64,000 nt of DNA from an uncultured Chlorobiaceae bacterium (GTDB lineage: Bacteria; Bacteroidota; Chlorobiia; Chlorobiales; Chlorobiaceae), in the NCBI GenBank assembly GCA_903939765.1, contig CAJAIK010000094.1, forward strand, positions 84,984 through 148,983, in the 5' to 3' direction. Positions 32,021 to 42,410 of the stretch are shown here, piece by piece (the first letter of the stretch is position 1; each line of letters opens with the position of its first letter). The translations under genes were made by a program, and so were the position numbers. Below the pieces are notes generated by a model. That model did no database searches, was not told where the DNA came from, and worked only from the letters and a program-made list of their open reading frames with translations.

Positions 32021-32454
32021 TGAATATTGCAGTTGGAAGCGATCATGCAGGGTTTGTATTCAAAAAAACGGTACTAACATGGCTGGAGCGTAACGGTTAT
32101 GAATTCACCGACATGGGACCCTACGATGAAGGGTCGGTTGATTATCCCGATTATGCCCGTAAAGTAGCCAAAGCTGTTGCAGAAGGGCTTTTTGATTCAG
32201 GGGTTTTGCTTTGCGGTACCGGAATAGGCGTCTCGATCTCCGCAAATAAAATCAAGGGAATCCGTGCGGCAGTTGTCTGCAATCCCGAATTTGCGACACT
32301 TGCCCGGCAGCATAATAATGCCAACATCATCTGTTTCTCCGCACGCTTTACCGATCAGGCCACAATTGAACAAAGTCTTCACAACTGGTTTTCCACCGAT
32401 TTTGAAGGGGGAAGGCATCAGTTGAGGGTGAATAAAATTGAACCATGCTGCTAA
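32020..32454 (+). CDS. rpiB: Ribose-5-phosphate isomerase B
   Basis: [45 protein letters not shown] overlap with ppk1. Confidence 0.95.
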   Translation: MNIAVGSDHAGFVFKKTVLTWLERNGYEFTDMGPYDEGSVDYPDYARKVAKAVAEGLFDSGVLLCGTGIGVSISANKIKGIRAAVVCNPEFATLARQHNNANIICFSARFTDQATIEQSLHNWFSTDFEGGRHQLRVNKIEPCC

Positions 32455-33134
32455 ATGAATGTGTAGGAAGTGCTCTTGATATAACCTGTCCTTTTTTTGC
32501 AGATGACGCTTTGGTCGTGGAGGTACTTGCCTTCATGCAAAAAGGAGGGCTTGAGTGTGCAGCGGTACTGCATGAGGGGGAAATCGCTGCAATGGTGACT
32601 CTGATGGATTTGTTGCCTCTGGAGCAGTCAAAAAAAATAAAGGGAGTGTGCCTGAGCGAGCTTAAACTTGAAAAAGCTGAAAGTATTCGCCTTGATGAGC
32701 ATTTGTTTGATATTTTTGCACGGATGCGCACCTTTTCGTCTTCCCTTATCCCTGTATCAGAACAGGGAGGGAGGTATGTTGGTGTTATTGAAAAAATAGT
32801 CCTCCTTGAACGTATAGCCGCTATTTTTCATTTCGGTGACCAGGCCGTGACACTTGAGCTTGAGGTGCCATCATTTGACCTGAAACTTTCAGAGGTGATT
32901 GCTGCATTTGAAAAAAACGATACAACCGTGTTGAGTTTCGGTATGTACCCAGCAACTCCTGATGGTGAGGGGATTGTTTTTTCCTTCAGGCTTCAGACAT
33001 TTGACCTTTTTCGTCTGGTCAAAAACCTCGAAAAATATGGTTATTCAATCCGCTACACCTCTCCGTCCTTCAAGGAAAAAGATGATGAAATGAGAGAGAA
33101 GGCTCTTGAGTTCATCCGTTTCATGGAGATGTAG
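32445..33134 (+). CDS. CBS domain-containing protein
   Basis: Paired CBS-like region (ALVVEVLAFMQKGGLECAAVLHEGEIAAMVTLMDLL; SLIPVSEQGGRYVGVIEK) plus ACT-like C-terminal half. Confidence 0.75.
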   Translation: MLLNECVGSALDITCPFFADDALVVEVLAFMQKGGLECAAVLHEGEIAAMVTLMDLLPLEQSKKIKGVCLSELKLEKAESIRLDEHLFDIFARMRTFSSSLIPVSEQGGRYVGVIEKIVLLERIAAIFHFGDQAVTLELEVPSFDLKLSEVIAAFEKNDTTVLSFGMYPATPDGEGIVFSFRLQTFDLFRLVKNLEKYGYSIRYTSPSFKEKDDEMREKALEFIRFMEM

Positions 33135-33264
33135 TTTTTCGATACGTGTGCGGGTGAACACACATGGTTTGCAGGAGAATGGTTCACGCCGACGGGCAAG
33201 AAGAACCGATGTTTTCTTTTTTGCTTCGTGATGATCGTAAGTTATTATAAAAAAAGGGTGATGT

Positions 33265-34482
33265 ATGAAAAATGAACACTCCGGCGGACTTGTCGAACAA
33301 ATTCAGGCGCATGCCGCAAAGATTTTTTCGGAAGTTGTTGCCTTACGCAGGGAAATACATCTCCATCCTGAATTATCGTATGAAGAGGTAAGAACAACAG
33401 CCCTGATAACCAACTATCTTCTTGATCTGGGTATAACTCCAGAACAACCCCTGTTGGAGACCGGGGTTGTAGCCCTGATTCAGGGAGAGCATAAATTGAG
33501 CCAAGGCAAGGTTGTTGCCTTACGGGCAGATATTGATGCATTGCCGCTTAATGAAGAGAATCTGCATGGTTTCTGTTCCCTTGAATCAGGAAAAATGCAT
33601 GCCTGCGGGCATGACATGCACACCGCAATGCTTCTCGGTGCGGCAAAAATCCTTTCAGAAATGAAAGAGGAACTCGAAGGCAATGTGCTTCTTGTTTTTC
33701 AGCCCGCAGAGGAAAAAGCACCTGGCGGAGCAAAACCGTTTCTTGACGCCGGTCTTTTCACGCGCTTCAATCCCTCAATGATTATCGGTCAGCACTGCTT
33801 TCCCAATGTTGAAACCGGGAAAGTTGCCCTCTGCAAAGGAAGTTTTATGGCAGCCACCGATGAACTCTATTTTACGGTGACGGGGCAGGGTGGTCATGCC
33901 TCTGCGCCGCACAGGGCCTCGGATCCTGTTCTTGCTGCCGCGCACATTATTACAGCGGTGCAGCATCTTGTCAGCAGGGTTGTTCCTCCTCATGAACCGG
34001 CCGTTGTTTCGATAGCATCCATTCATGGTGGCAACGCGCCCAATGTTATCCCGAGACAGGTGACCATGTCGGGGACAATGAGAACCATGAACGAAGAGCT
34101 GCGCTCTCTGCTGCAGGAGAGGTTACGCCAGACGGTCACGCATGTTGCAACAGGGCTTGGTGTTGAGGCTGAAGTGGAAATCAGGACGGGTTATCCGGTC
34201 CTTTTCAACGATCTTGCTGTTACCGAAAAAGCAGAGAGCATCTGCCGGGAATATCTCGGCGCAGAAAATGTGCTTCAGAGTGAACCCCTCATGACGGCGG
34301 AGGACTTTGCCTACTACCTGCAGGAGTGTCCTGGAACATTCTGGCAGATCGGAACAGGATCGCTGCAGCATGACAAAGGCAATACCTTGCACTCTCCAAC
34401 ATTTAACCCCGAAGAGCGTGCCCTTGAAATTGGCAGTGGTTTGCTTGCCTATACCGCTTTACGCCTCCTTCAGAGTGCGTGA
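33265..34482 (+). CDS. M20-family amidohydrolase (hippurate hydrolase/IAA-amino acid hydrolase-like)
   Basis: LRREIHLHPELSYEE, VALRADIDALPLNEEN, HACGHDMHTAMLLGAAK, MTAEDFAYYLQ. Confidence 0.95.
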   Translation: MKNEHSGGLVEQIQAHAAKIFSEVVALRREIHLHPELSYEEVRTTALITNYLLDLGITPEQPLLETGVVALIQGEHKLSQGKVVALRADIDALPLNEENLHGFCSLESGKMHACGHDMHTAMLLGAAKILSEMKEELEGNVLLVFQPAEEKAPGGAKPFLDAGLFTRFNPSMIIGQHCFPNVETGKVALCKGSFMAATDELYFTVTGQGGHASAPHRASDPVLAAAHIITAVQHLVSRVVPPHEPAVVSIASIHGGNAPNVIPRQVTMSGTMRTMNEELRSLLQERLRQTVTHVATGLGVEAEVEIRTGYPVLFNDLAVTEKAESICREYLGAENVLQSEPLMTAEDFAYYLQECPGTFWQIGTGSLQHDKGNTLHSPTFNPEERALEIGSGLLAYTALRLLQSA

Positions 34483-34494
34483 GTAGGCCTCCGA

Positions 34495-34542
34495 TGTCCA
34501 TAATAAAAAAGGCGCCAGTGGGCGCCTTTTTTATTATGGACA
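34495..34542. terminator. Bidirectional rho-independent terminator, 22-bp perfect stem, 4-nt loop
   Basis: tgtccataataaaaaaggcgcc-agtg-ggcgccttttttattatggaca between convergent genes. Confidence 0.92.
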
Positions 34543-34558
34543 TTTGACATCAAAAGAA

Positions 34559-35533
34559 TCATGCTTTTCCGTTCGATCCGAGAACGTTGATGATTTTATG
34601 AACATAGAGTTTTTTGAGAGCATCACGGGCAGGTCCGAGATATTTCCTTGGATCAAACTCTTCGGGTTTTTCATCAAGCACTTTGCGGATCGCGGCCGTC
34701 ATGGCAAGACGACCGTCGGAATCAATATTGATTTTGCATACCGCTGATTTGGCGGCAAGACGAAGCTGGTCTTCGCTGATACCAATTGCATCCTTCAGTT
34801 TTCCGCCATGCTCATTGATCGTTTTAACCAACTCCTGTGGAACGGAGGAGGAGCCATGCAGCACAATGGGAAATCCAGGAATCCGGTGTTCAATTTCGGT
34901 AAGGATATCAAGGCGGATTTTCGGATCTTCACCCGGCTTGAACTTGAAGGCGCCGTGTGAGGTGCCGATCGAGATGGCCAGACTGTCAACACCAGTTTTA
35001 GCAACAAAATCCTCAACCTCTTCTGGTTGTGTATACGTATGATGGGCTGCTGAAACATCATCTTCAATTCCTGCCAGCACACCGAGTTCTCCCTCCACGG
35101 TGACATCGTACTGGTGGGCATAGGCAACAACTTTTTTAGTCAGTTCGATGTTATCCTCATAAGAAAGGTGTGAGCCGTCAATCATCACCGAAGAGAAGCC
35201 GGAATCAATGCAGTCTTTGCAGAGTTCGAAGCTGTCTCCGTGATCAAGATGAAGCACAATAGGAATGGGATTGCCGAGTTCAGCGGCATAAGCAACAGCT
35301 CCCTGAGCAAGAAAGCGCAGCAGGGTTTCGTTGGCATAGCTTCTGGCTCCCTTTGAAACCTGCAGAATAACGGGAGAGCCGGTTTCAGCGCATGCAAGAA
35401 TGATGGCCTGCATCTGCTCAAGATTATTGAAGTTGTAGGCTGGGATTGCGTAACCGCCAGTTACAGCTTTTTTGAAGAGTTCCCGGCTGTTGCAGAGGCC
35501 GAGCTCTTTATAGCTGATTTTTTTCTTTTCCAT
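34559..35533 (-). CDS. fba: Class II fructose-bisphosphate aldolase
   Basis: GYAIPAYNFNNLEQMQAII, VLHLDHGDSFELCKDCIDSGFSSVMIDGSHLSYEDNI, IVLHGSSSVPQEL. Confidence 0.95.
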   Translation of the reverse strand: MEKKKISYKELGLCNSRELFKKAVTGGYAIPAYNFNNLEQMQAIILACAETGSPVILQVSKGARSYANETLLRFLAQGAVAYAAELGNPIPIVLHLDHGDSFELCKDCIDSGFSSVMIDGSHLSYEDNIELTKKVVAYAHQYDVTVEGELGVLAGIEDDVSAAHHTYTQPEEVEDFVAKTGVDSLAISIGTSHGAFKFKPGEDPKIRLDILTEIEHRIPGFPIVLHGSSSVPQELVKTINEHGGKLKDAIGISEDQLRLAAKSAVCKINIDSDGRLAMTAAIRKVLDEKPEEFDPRKYLGPARDALKKLYVHKIINVLGSNGKA

Positions 35534-35693
35534 TGAATGCTTCTCTTTTATTTATTATTATGTGCGGTAATTTTTCTTCAGAATCTCTGCCGGTAAAGGC
35601 TTTTCGGATGCTCGCCAATATAATTATATTCGTTCTCTTATTCAAGCAGCTTGACTGCGACTGTTAAACCTTTGAATCACCACGCAAAAAAAA

Positions 35694-37766
35694 ATGGTTA
35701 GAAAAAATCTGCTTCTCATGATTGTTGCATTGGGAAGTACTGTACCGTTCTCTACAATACATGCCGGAACTGCCGCCCCAGCCGTAACCGTTGTGACTCT
35801 CAGACCAACTGCTGCCCAGGAAGAGGCGAGTAAATATATCAGTCAATATCTGCTGCAGAACCATTACAGGAAGATATCCGTCAATGACTCTCTTTCTCAG
35901 CAGATCCTTAATCGCTATATCGACAATCTTGACGGCAGCAAAAGCTATTTTGTGGCAAGTGAGGTTGAAAGCCTCCGGCATGTATACGGAAACCGTATTG
36001 ATGATGATTTTCTTGCCGGTAAGGCAAATGTAGGATTTGGAGTCTATAACTTCTTTCTTAAACGGGCAAAAGAAAAGATGCGGTATATGAAGGCAACCGC
36101 TGATACCGTGCGTTTTAACTTTTCACTACCAGAAACCCTTGACCTCGACCGCAAGAGCGACCCCTGGCCCGCCGACCGGCGTCAACTCAGCGAGTTATGG
36201 AAAAAAGAGCTGAAATACCAGTGGCTTAACCTGAAATATTCGGGAGAAAATAACAAGGGTATCCGGGAGGCTCTTGCAAGAAGCTTTACGAACCGGTTGA
36301 ACCTTTTGAACCGCCAGAAACCTGAAGATGCTTTTCAGGCCTATACCTATGCCCTGACAACATCGTTTGATCCTCATACAAACTATTTTTCTCCAGACGA
36401 GTATCAAAACTTTCAGATAGATATGAGTCGCTCTCTCGAGGGAATCGGAGCAAAACTGCAGACTGAAGGCGAGTATACCGTTGTTAACGAGGTTATTGCG
36501 GGAGGACCGGCATTTAAGAGCAATACACTGAAAAAAGGGGATAAAATTATTGGCGTCAGTCAGGGACGGAACGGTGAAGTTGTTGATGTCTTTGGCTGGA
36601 GAATCAATGATGTGGTCAAATTGATCCGAGGAAAGAAAAATACCATTGTCCGCCTGAAAATTCTCCCGGCAAGCCAGAGTGGACGGGGACCGGCTAAAAT
36701 AGTCATGCTTTTGCGAGAGAAAGTCGACTTGCAGGAACAGGCCGCAAAGAAAAGCGTCATAGTGCAGAACGGAGAGCGAATCGGCGTTATTACCATACCT
36801 TCGTTTTATCTTGATTTTGAAGGTCAACAGCAGAACGCAGGCAATTTCAACAGCACAAGCCGTGACGTCGCCCGCATTCTGAATGAACTGAATACAGAAC
36901 ATGTTGATGGGATTGTCATTGATCTTCGTGATAACGGAGGAGGCTCGCTTGAAGAGTCTGTGAATGTCACAGGACTGTTTATTCCTACGGGCCCTGTGGT
37001 GCAGATCAGCAACTCAGCAGGGGGAAAAATGGTGCTCAGGGACGAAGACCGAAGGGTGCTTTATAGTGGTCCCCTTGCAGTGCTTGTCAACCGTTACAGT
37101 GCATCAGCATCTGAAATATTTGCTGCAGCAATTCAGGATTACGGACGAGGTATTGTCATTGGCGAGAGGACGTTCGGAAAGGGAACTGTTCAAAGCCTCA
37201 AAAAACTTTCCGAGCTCAGATCGTTTACTTTTTTCGGAAAAAAGCCTGAACTTGGAGAGATCAAACTCACTGTTGCAAAATTTTACAGGATTTCTGGAGG
37301 CAGTACTCAGCATAAAGGTGTTGTGCCCGACATTATCATGCCTTCCATGATTGATACGTCGGTTGTTGGAGAGGATACGTATAGCAGCAGTCTGCCATGG
37401 AGCACTATCTCCCGTTCATTTTATCGTCCGACAGGAGAGGTCGGCCCTGAAGAGATTGCCTTGCTTCGCCAAAAGCAGCAGGAACGGACTCTGAAGAGCC
37501 GTTATTACCAGAGTTATCTGCATGACTTGAATACCCTGAACCAGATTCGCAAAAAAAAGGCAGTATCCCTTCAGGACTCGGCCTTCAAATCGGAAACAGA
37601 GAGGATAAAGCAGATTGAGGGTCAATGGATTGTTGATCAGGATTCGACCAAAAGCAAAAACAAGGATGTGCTGCTTAACCAGTCAGCCGCAGTTGTTTCG
37701 GACATGGTGGGACTTAAGGTGACCCAGCGGCACACGATTACCCGCTCGTTGCCTTCCCTGAATTAA
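35694..37766 (+). CDS. Carboxy-terminal processing peptidase, Prc/Tsp-like S41 (copy 1)
   Basis: [88 protein letters not shown]. Confidence 0.95.
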   Translation: MVRKNLLLMIVALGSTVPFSTIHAGTAAPAVTVVTLRPTAAQEEASKYISQYLLQNHYRKISVNDSLSQQILNRYIDNLDGSKSYFVASEVESLRHVYGNRIDDDFLAGKANVGFGVYNFFLKRAKEKMRYMKATADTVRFNFSLPETLDLDRKSDPWPADRRQLSELWKKELKYQWLNLKYSGENNKGIREALARSFTNRLNLLNRQKPEDAFQAYTYALTTSFDPHTNYFSPDEYQNFQIDMSRSLEGIGAKLQTEGEYTVVNEVIAGGPAFKSNTLKKGDKIIGVSQGRNGEVVDVFGWRINDVVKLIRGKKNTIVRLKILPASQSGRGPAKIVMLLREKVDLQEQAAKKSVIVQNGERIGVITIPSFYLDFEGQQQNAGNFNSTSRDVARILNELNTEHVDGIVIDLRDNGGGSLEESVNVTGLFIPTGPVVQISNSAGGKMVLRDEDRRVLYSGPLAVLVNRYSASASEIFAAAIQDYGRGIVIGERTFGKGTVQSLKKLSELRSFTFFGKKPELGEIKLTVAKFYRISGGSTQHKGVVPDIIMPSMIDTSVVGEDTYSSSLPWSTISRSFYRPTGEVGPEEIALLRQKQQERTLKSRYYQSYLHDLNTLNQIRKKKAVSLQDSAFKSETERIKQIEGQWIVDQDSTKSKNKDVLLNQSAAVVSDMVGLKVTQRHTITRSLPSLN

Positions 37767-37881
37767 GGCATATTGAAAGAAAATCAGGCATGGCGCGTAT
37801 TTGATAAACGATGTGAAGAGAGATACATTGTTTTTTTGAAAATTGTTTTATCAATCACATAAAATTTGGGGGGGGATTACC

Positions 37882-38097
37882 ATGTTTGGACTGGGTGGTC
37901 AGGAACTGTTGCTTATCCTGTTTGTCGTCCTGTTATTTTTCGGTCCTTCAAAACTACCTGAGTTGGCCCGGGGGCTGGGCAAAGGAATGAGGGAGTTTAA
38001 AAAAGCGCAAGCTGATCTCGAAAACGAATTCAACAAGGCCGTTGATACTGTCGCTTCAAAAGATGAAGAGGACACGTCGGCTAAAAAGAAAACATAA
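37882..38097 (+). CDS. tatA: Twin-arginine translocase TatA/TatE family subunit
   Basis: [42 protein letters not shown]. Confidence 0.93.
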   Translation: MFGLGGQELLLILFVVLLFFGPSKLPELARGLGKGMREFKKAQADLENEFNKAVDTVASKDEEDTSAKKKT

Positions 38098-38106
38098 AAT
38101 AAGTAC

Positions 38107-38625
38107 ATGCGTAAAAAGATATTGTTTCTGAAAAAATATTTAAAAAATCCTCAGAGTGTTGGTTCGGTCATACCCTCTTCAGAGTTTTTGGCAAAAGCTA
38201 TTTGTAAATCAATTAAAGAGCTGGATCAAACCTCGGTTATTGAGATCGGGGCAGGAACCGGAGCAATCACAAAGCATATCTCAGGCTTCAATCCCTTGTT
38301 GGTTGAAATAGATCAGGAGTTCTGTGCCGTGCTTCGGCAAAATTATCCCCATTTAAAGACGATCAATTCATGTGCGTTGGAACAGTTGAAAAAAGTTGAT
38401 GAGCGCTTCGGGCTGGTACTCTCAATTCCGCTGATCAACAACCCGTTTAAATCTTCATTTGTCCCTATTATAAACACGCTATACGGTAACGGCCTCCTTA
38501 AATGGTGTGTCATGTACACGTATGGCCTCAAGAGTCCCCTTGGTGAAGTGGGTTTCCGGAGTAAAGTTAGAAAGCGGTTTGTCATCAAGAACATTCCACC
38601 AGCCTCAGTCTGGGTTTACTCATAA
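38107..38625 (+). CDS. SAM methyltransferase, rRNA adenine dimethylase/phospholipid N-methyltransferase-like
   Basis: LKNPQSVGSVIPSSEFLAKAI...VIEIGAGTGAITKHI...FGLVLSIPLINNPF; PmtA-like N-terminus. Confidence 0.75.
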   Translation: MRKKILFLKKYLKNPQSVGSVIPSSEFLAKAICKSIKELDQTSVIEIGAGTGAITKHISGFNPLLVEIDQEFCAVLRQNYPHLKTINSCALEQLKKVDERFGLVLSIPLINNPFKSSFVPIINTLYGNGLLKWCVMYTYGLKSPLGEVGFRSKVRKRFVIKNIPPASVWVYS

Positions 38626-38642
38626 GATTATCATACACGGCA

Positions 38643-40703
38643 ATGCTTAGAAGAAGTCTCTTTCTTTTCATGATGGCATCGGGAAGTGTTACTCCACTTT
38701 TTGCTAAAAACATCGTGGATCCAGCCTCATTTAAAATTGCGACACTCCTCCGGCCGACTGCTGCGCAGAAGGAGGCTGTCAACTATATCAGTAAATATCT
38801 GTTGCAGAATCACTACAGGAAGGTTTCAGTCAATGACTCTCTTTCGCAGCAGATATTTAACCGTTATATCGATAATCTTGACGGCAGTAAAAGCTACTTT
38901 GTGGCAAGTGATGTTGAAAGTCTCAGAAAAATGTATGGCAGCAAGATTGATGACGAATTTCTTGCTGGCAAAGCAACTGCCGGATTTGACATTTACAACC
39001 TCTTTCTGAAACGGGCCAGGGAGAAAATGCGGTATATGACGGTTGCTGCCGATACCGTACGTCTCGATTTTTCATCACCAGAAACCCTTGATCTCGATCG
39101 CAAAAGCGATCCATGGCCCACTGACCTGCCTCAATTGAGCGAACTGTGGAGAAAAGAGCTGAAATATCAGTGGCTCAACCTGAAATATTCCGGAAAGAGT
39201 GACAAGGTCATTCGAGCGGAGCTTGCAAAAAGCTATAAAAGTCGTCTGAATCTTCTGAACCGCCAGAAGCCGGAAGATGCCTTTCACGCATACACGTATG
39301 CTTTGACAACCTCGTTCGACCCCCACACAAGCTATTTCTCTCCGGACGAATATCAAAACTTTCAGATCGACATGAGCCGTTCACTTGAGGGAATCGGCGC
39401 AAAACTCCAAACCGAAGGGGAGTATACCGTTGTCAATGAGCTGATTCCGGGTGGACCGGCATTCAAAAGCAATATCCTGAAAAAAGGTGATAAAATTATT
39501 GGTGTTGGTCAGGGAAAAGTTGCTGCTGTTATTGATGTCTCCGGTTGGAGAATCAATGATGTGGTAAAGCTGATCCGGGGAAACAAAGGCACCATTGTCC
39601 GCCTGAAAATCCTCTCGGCAAGCCAGGGTGGACGCGGGCCTGAAAAAATAATTGAACTTATACGCGACAAGGTCAACCTGCAGGAGCAGGCTGCACAGAA
39701 ACGTATTGTTCTGCAGAACACGAAAAAAATCGGCGTTATTACCATCCCGTCGTTTTACCTTGATTTTGAAGCTGAGCAGCAGAATACAGGCAATTACAAC
39801 AGTACAAGCCGCGATGTCGCCCGTATTCTGGAGGAACTGAATGCAGAGCACGTTGACGGTATCGTTATTGATCTTCGTGATAATGGTGGTGGTTCGCTTG
39901 AAGAGTCTGTAAGTGTTACCGGACTCTTTATTCCAAGTGGTCCCGTCGTTCAAATCAGTAATTCAATCGGCGGCAAAATGGTCCTCAAGGACGAAGACAG
40001 CAGGGTGCAGTATGGCGGACCGCTTGCCGTACTGGTCAATCGTTACAGTGCTTCGGCATCTGAAATTTTTGCGGCAGCCATTCAGGATTACGGCCGCGGT
40101 GTTGTTGTCGGTGAGAGAACGTTTGGGAAGGGAACCGTTCAAAGCCTCATCAAACTGTCAAGGCCAGACTCTTTGACCGGAAAACTACCTGGGCTTGGAG
40201 AGATAAAACTTACCATTGCAAAGTTTTACAGGATATCAGGAGGAAGCACTCAGCACAAAGGTGTTGAGGCGGATATTATCATCCCGTCCATGATCGATAC
40301 GGCCAGAATTGGCGAGGATACCTACACAAGCAGTCTGCCATGGAGCACACTCACCCCATCTTTTTATACAAGCACCTCAGAGATTAACCCTGAAAAAATT
40401 ACTCTGCTTCGGCAACATTTTCAGGAACGATCAGCAAAAGATTCCCTCTACCAAAGCTATCTGCGTGATCTTGATACCCTTGATCAAATTCGTAAAAAGA
40501 AGGCGGTCTCGCTTCAGGATGCGACAGCCAAATCGGAAACAGAGACAATAAAACGGATTGAAAAAGAGTGGTTCAAGGAGCCTGATTCCACCAAAGAGCT
40601 GACCAGAGACGAAGTACTTAACCAGTCGGTATCCGTGGTTGCCGATCTGGCAGAGATAGAGGCAAGGCACCCGAAACTCAAAACTCTGCCATTATCGCAT
40701 TAA
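38643..40703 (+). CDS. Carboxy-terminal processing peptidase, Prc/Tsp-like S41 (copy 2)
   Basis: Nearly collinear with the 35694 copy; [35 protein letters not shown]. Confidence 0.95.
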   Translation: MLRRSLFLFMMASGSVTPLFAKNIVDPASFKIATLLRPTAAQKEAVNYISKYLLQNHYRKVSVNDSLSQQIFNRYIDNLDGSKSYFVASDVESLRKMYGSKIDDEFLAGKATAGFDIYNLFLKRAREKMRYMTVAADTVRLDFSSPETLDLDRKSDPWPTDLPQLSELWRKELKYQWLNLKYSGKSDKVIRAELAKSYKSRLNLLNRQKPEDAFHAYTYALTTSFDPHTSYFSPDEYQNFQIDMSRSLEGIGAKLQTEGEYTVVNELIPGGPAFKSNILKKGDKIIGVGQGKVAAVIDVSGWRINDVVKLIRGNKGTIVRLKILSASQGGRGPEKIIELIRDKVNLQEQAAQKRIVLQNTKKIGVITIPSFYLDFEAEQQNTGNYNSTSRDVARILEELNAEHVDGIVIDLRDNGGGSLEESVSVTGLFIPSGPVVQISNSIGGKMVLKDEDSRVQYGGPLAVLVNRYSASASEIFAAAIQDYGRGVVVGERTFGKGTVQSLIKLSRPDSLTGKLPGLGEIKLTIAKFYRISGGSTQHKGVEADIIIPSMIDTARIGEDTYTSSLPWSTLTPSFYTSTSEINPEKITLLRQHFQERSAKDSLYQSYLRDLDTLDQIRKKKAVSLQDATAKSETETIKRIEKEWFKEPDSTKELTRDEVLNQSVSVVADLAEIEARHPKLKTLPLSH

Positions 40704-42082
40704 AGCTCTTTTCTTGCCATCCCGATCTGCAGTGCAACAGAGTCAAAAGAGCAACTGCCATGTGTCCTCTTTGAGTTCACACTCACATCGGCCTTGAGGC
40801 AGTCGTAGATGTCCGGATCAATAGCCTCACAGAACTCCCGGAACTTTTCTACCGGGATATTTGGCAGGGTAACATCCGAAGCAATACTCCAGGTGACAAT
40901 TTTACCGGTAATGCGGTGAGCATCACGGAATGGAATCTGACGGCGCACAAGATATTCGGCTATTTCAGTAGCAAGGCTGAGATCTTCCGCCGTCAGTTTG
41001 GCCAGTCGTTCCTCCTTCAGCTTGGTATGCTCAAGCAGTTTGGAAAAAATGGAGACACTTCCGATTGTCGTCTCTGCGCTGTCGAAGAGAGGTTGTTTAT
41101 CTTCCTGCATGTCGCGATTGTAGGAGAGCGGTAGCCCTTTCATAATGGTCAGCATGGCCATAAGATTACCGTAGACCCTCCCCGTTTTACCCCTTACCAG
41201 CTCGGCGATATCAGCATTTTTTTTCTGTGGCATGATTGACGACCCCGTTGCAAAAGCATCGCTGATTTCAAGATAGCCGAACTCGTATGAGCTCCAGAGA
41301 ATCAAGTCTTCTGCAAACCGTGACAGGTGCATCATGATTACGGAACAGTCGGAGATGAACTCAATGACAACGTCGCGATCACTCACGGCGTCAATACTGT
41401 TTGAAAAAAGATCGTCAAAACCAAGCAGCACAGAAGATCTTTGCGCATTAAGCGGCAGCGTGCTGCCCGCGAAAGCTGCTGCACCGAGAGGGGAGATATT
41501 CACTCGTTTCATGAGATCCCGCAGCCGCTGGCGATCGCGATTGAACATGTTGAAATAAGCCAGATAGTAGTGCCCGGCAGAAATCGGCTGGGCTCGCTGG
41601 AGGTGGGTATATCCGAAGATGATGGTTTTTTTATAACACTCAGCTTTTTCAACAAGAACCCCTAAAAGCACTCCAAGAGCCTCCTGCAGTTCGGCAATCT
41701 GGCGACGCATGTAGAGACGGGTATCCGTTGCCACCTGATCGTTGCGGCTCCGGCCAGAGTGAAGTTTTCCGGCAACCGCCCCGACCTTCTCCTTCAGCCG
41801 GTTTTCAATGACCGTATGAATATCCTCGTCCTCCCAATGAGGAACAAGTGTACCTGTCGAAAGCTCCTCCTCAATCTCGCGGAGTCCTGCAATAATTTGG
41901 GCAGCATCATCCGGACTGACAATGTTCTCTTCGGAAAGCATGGTCACATGGGCAACAGAGCACTGAATATCCTCGCGATAGAGCTTTTTATCGACATGAA
42001 CCGACGATGAAAACAACAGCGCGTCGCGGTCAAAAGGTAATGAAAATCGGCTCTGCCAGAGTAATTCTTTCTTGCTGCTCAT
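40700..42082 (-). CDS. argH: Argininosuccinate lyase
   Basis: [48 protein letters not shown]; start likely [13 protein letters not shown] at 42082. Confidence 0.96.
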   Translation of the reverse strand: MSSKKELLWQSRFSLPFDRDALLFSSSVHVDKKLYREDIQCSVAHVTMLSEENIVSPDDAAQIIAGLREIEEELSTGTLVPHWEDEDIHTVIENRLKEKVGAVAGKLHSGRSRNDQVATDTRLYMRRQIAELQEALGVLLGVLVEKAECYKKTIIFGYTHLQRAQPISAGHYYLAYFNMFNRDRQRLRDLMKRVNISPLGAAAFAGSTLPLNAQRSSVLLGFDDLFSNSIDAVSDRDVVIEFISDCSVIMMHLSRFAEDLILWSSYEFGYLEISDAFATGSSIMPQKKNADIAELVRGKTGRVYGNLMAMLTIMKGLPLSYNRDMQEDKQPLFDSAETTIGSVSIFSKLLEHTKLKEERLAKLTAEDLSLATEIAEYLVRRQIPFRDAHRITGKIVTWSIASDVTLPNIPVEKFREFCEAIDPDIYDCLKADVSVNSKRTHGSCSFDSVALQIGMARKEL

Positions 42083-42410
42083 AGGGGTATTGATTGTTTG
42101 GGAAACTTGACTGTTCCTTAAGATAGTCATTTTTGTCTTTTTGCCTTGTGTCATCACGCAAGCCCTCAGCGGATAGGGGGAGCGTTTTTTACCGGCACGA
42201 TTTCATGTGCGAAGCGTGCAACCCTTCAAAAATTTTACTATCCATCCTGTTTACCGTATTTACAGGCGAATGCATGATGTTATTCTTGGAATTAAATGGT
42301 ACTTTTCCTTCGTGGTGATTTTGCAGTTTTTTTGCTGAATCTCATAACGGCAGAGAACAGGCCAGCACCGTACTCTTTTTGAAACTTAAAAAACACTACT
42401 GAACGCTGTC

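Noticed and set aside
36195-36902. 235-aa minus-strand ORF opposite Prc copy 1 (and a similar 190-aa one at 39381-39953 opposite copy 2)
   Set aside because: Similarity between the two antisense ORFs follows from duplication of the sense gene; not evidence of coding.
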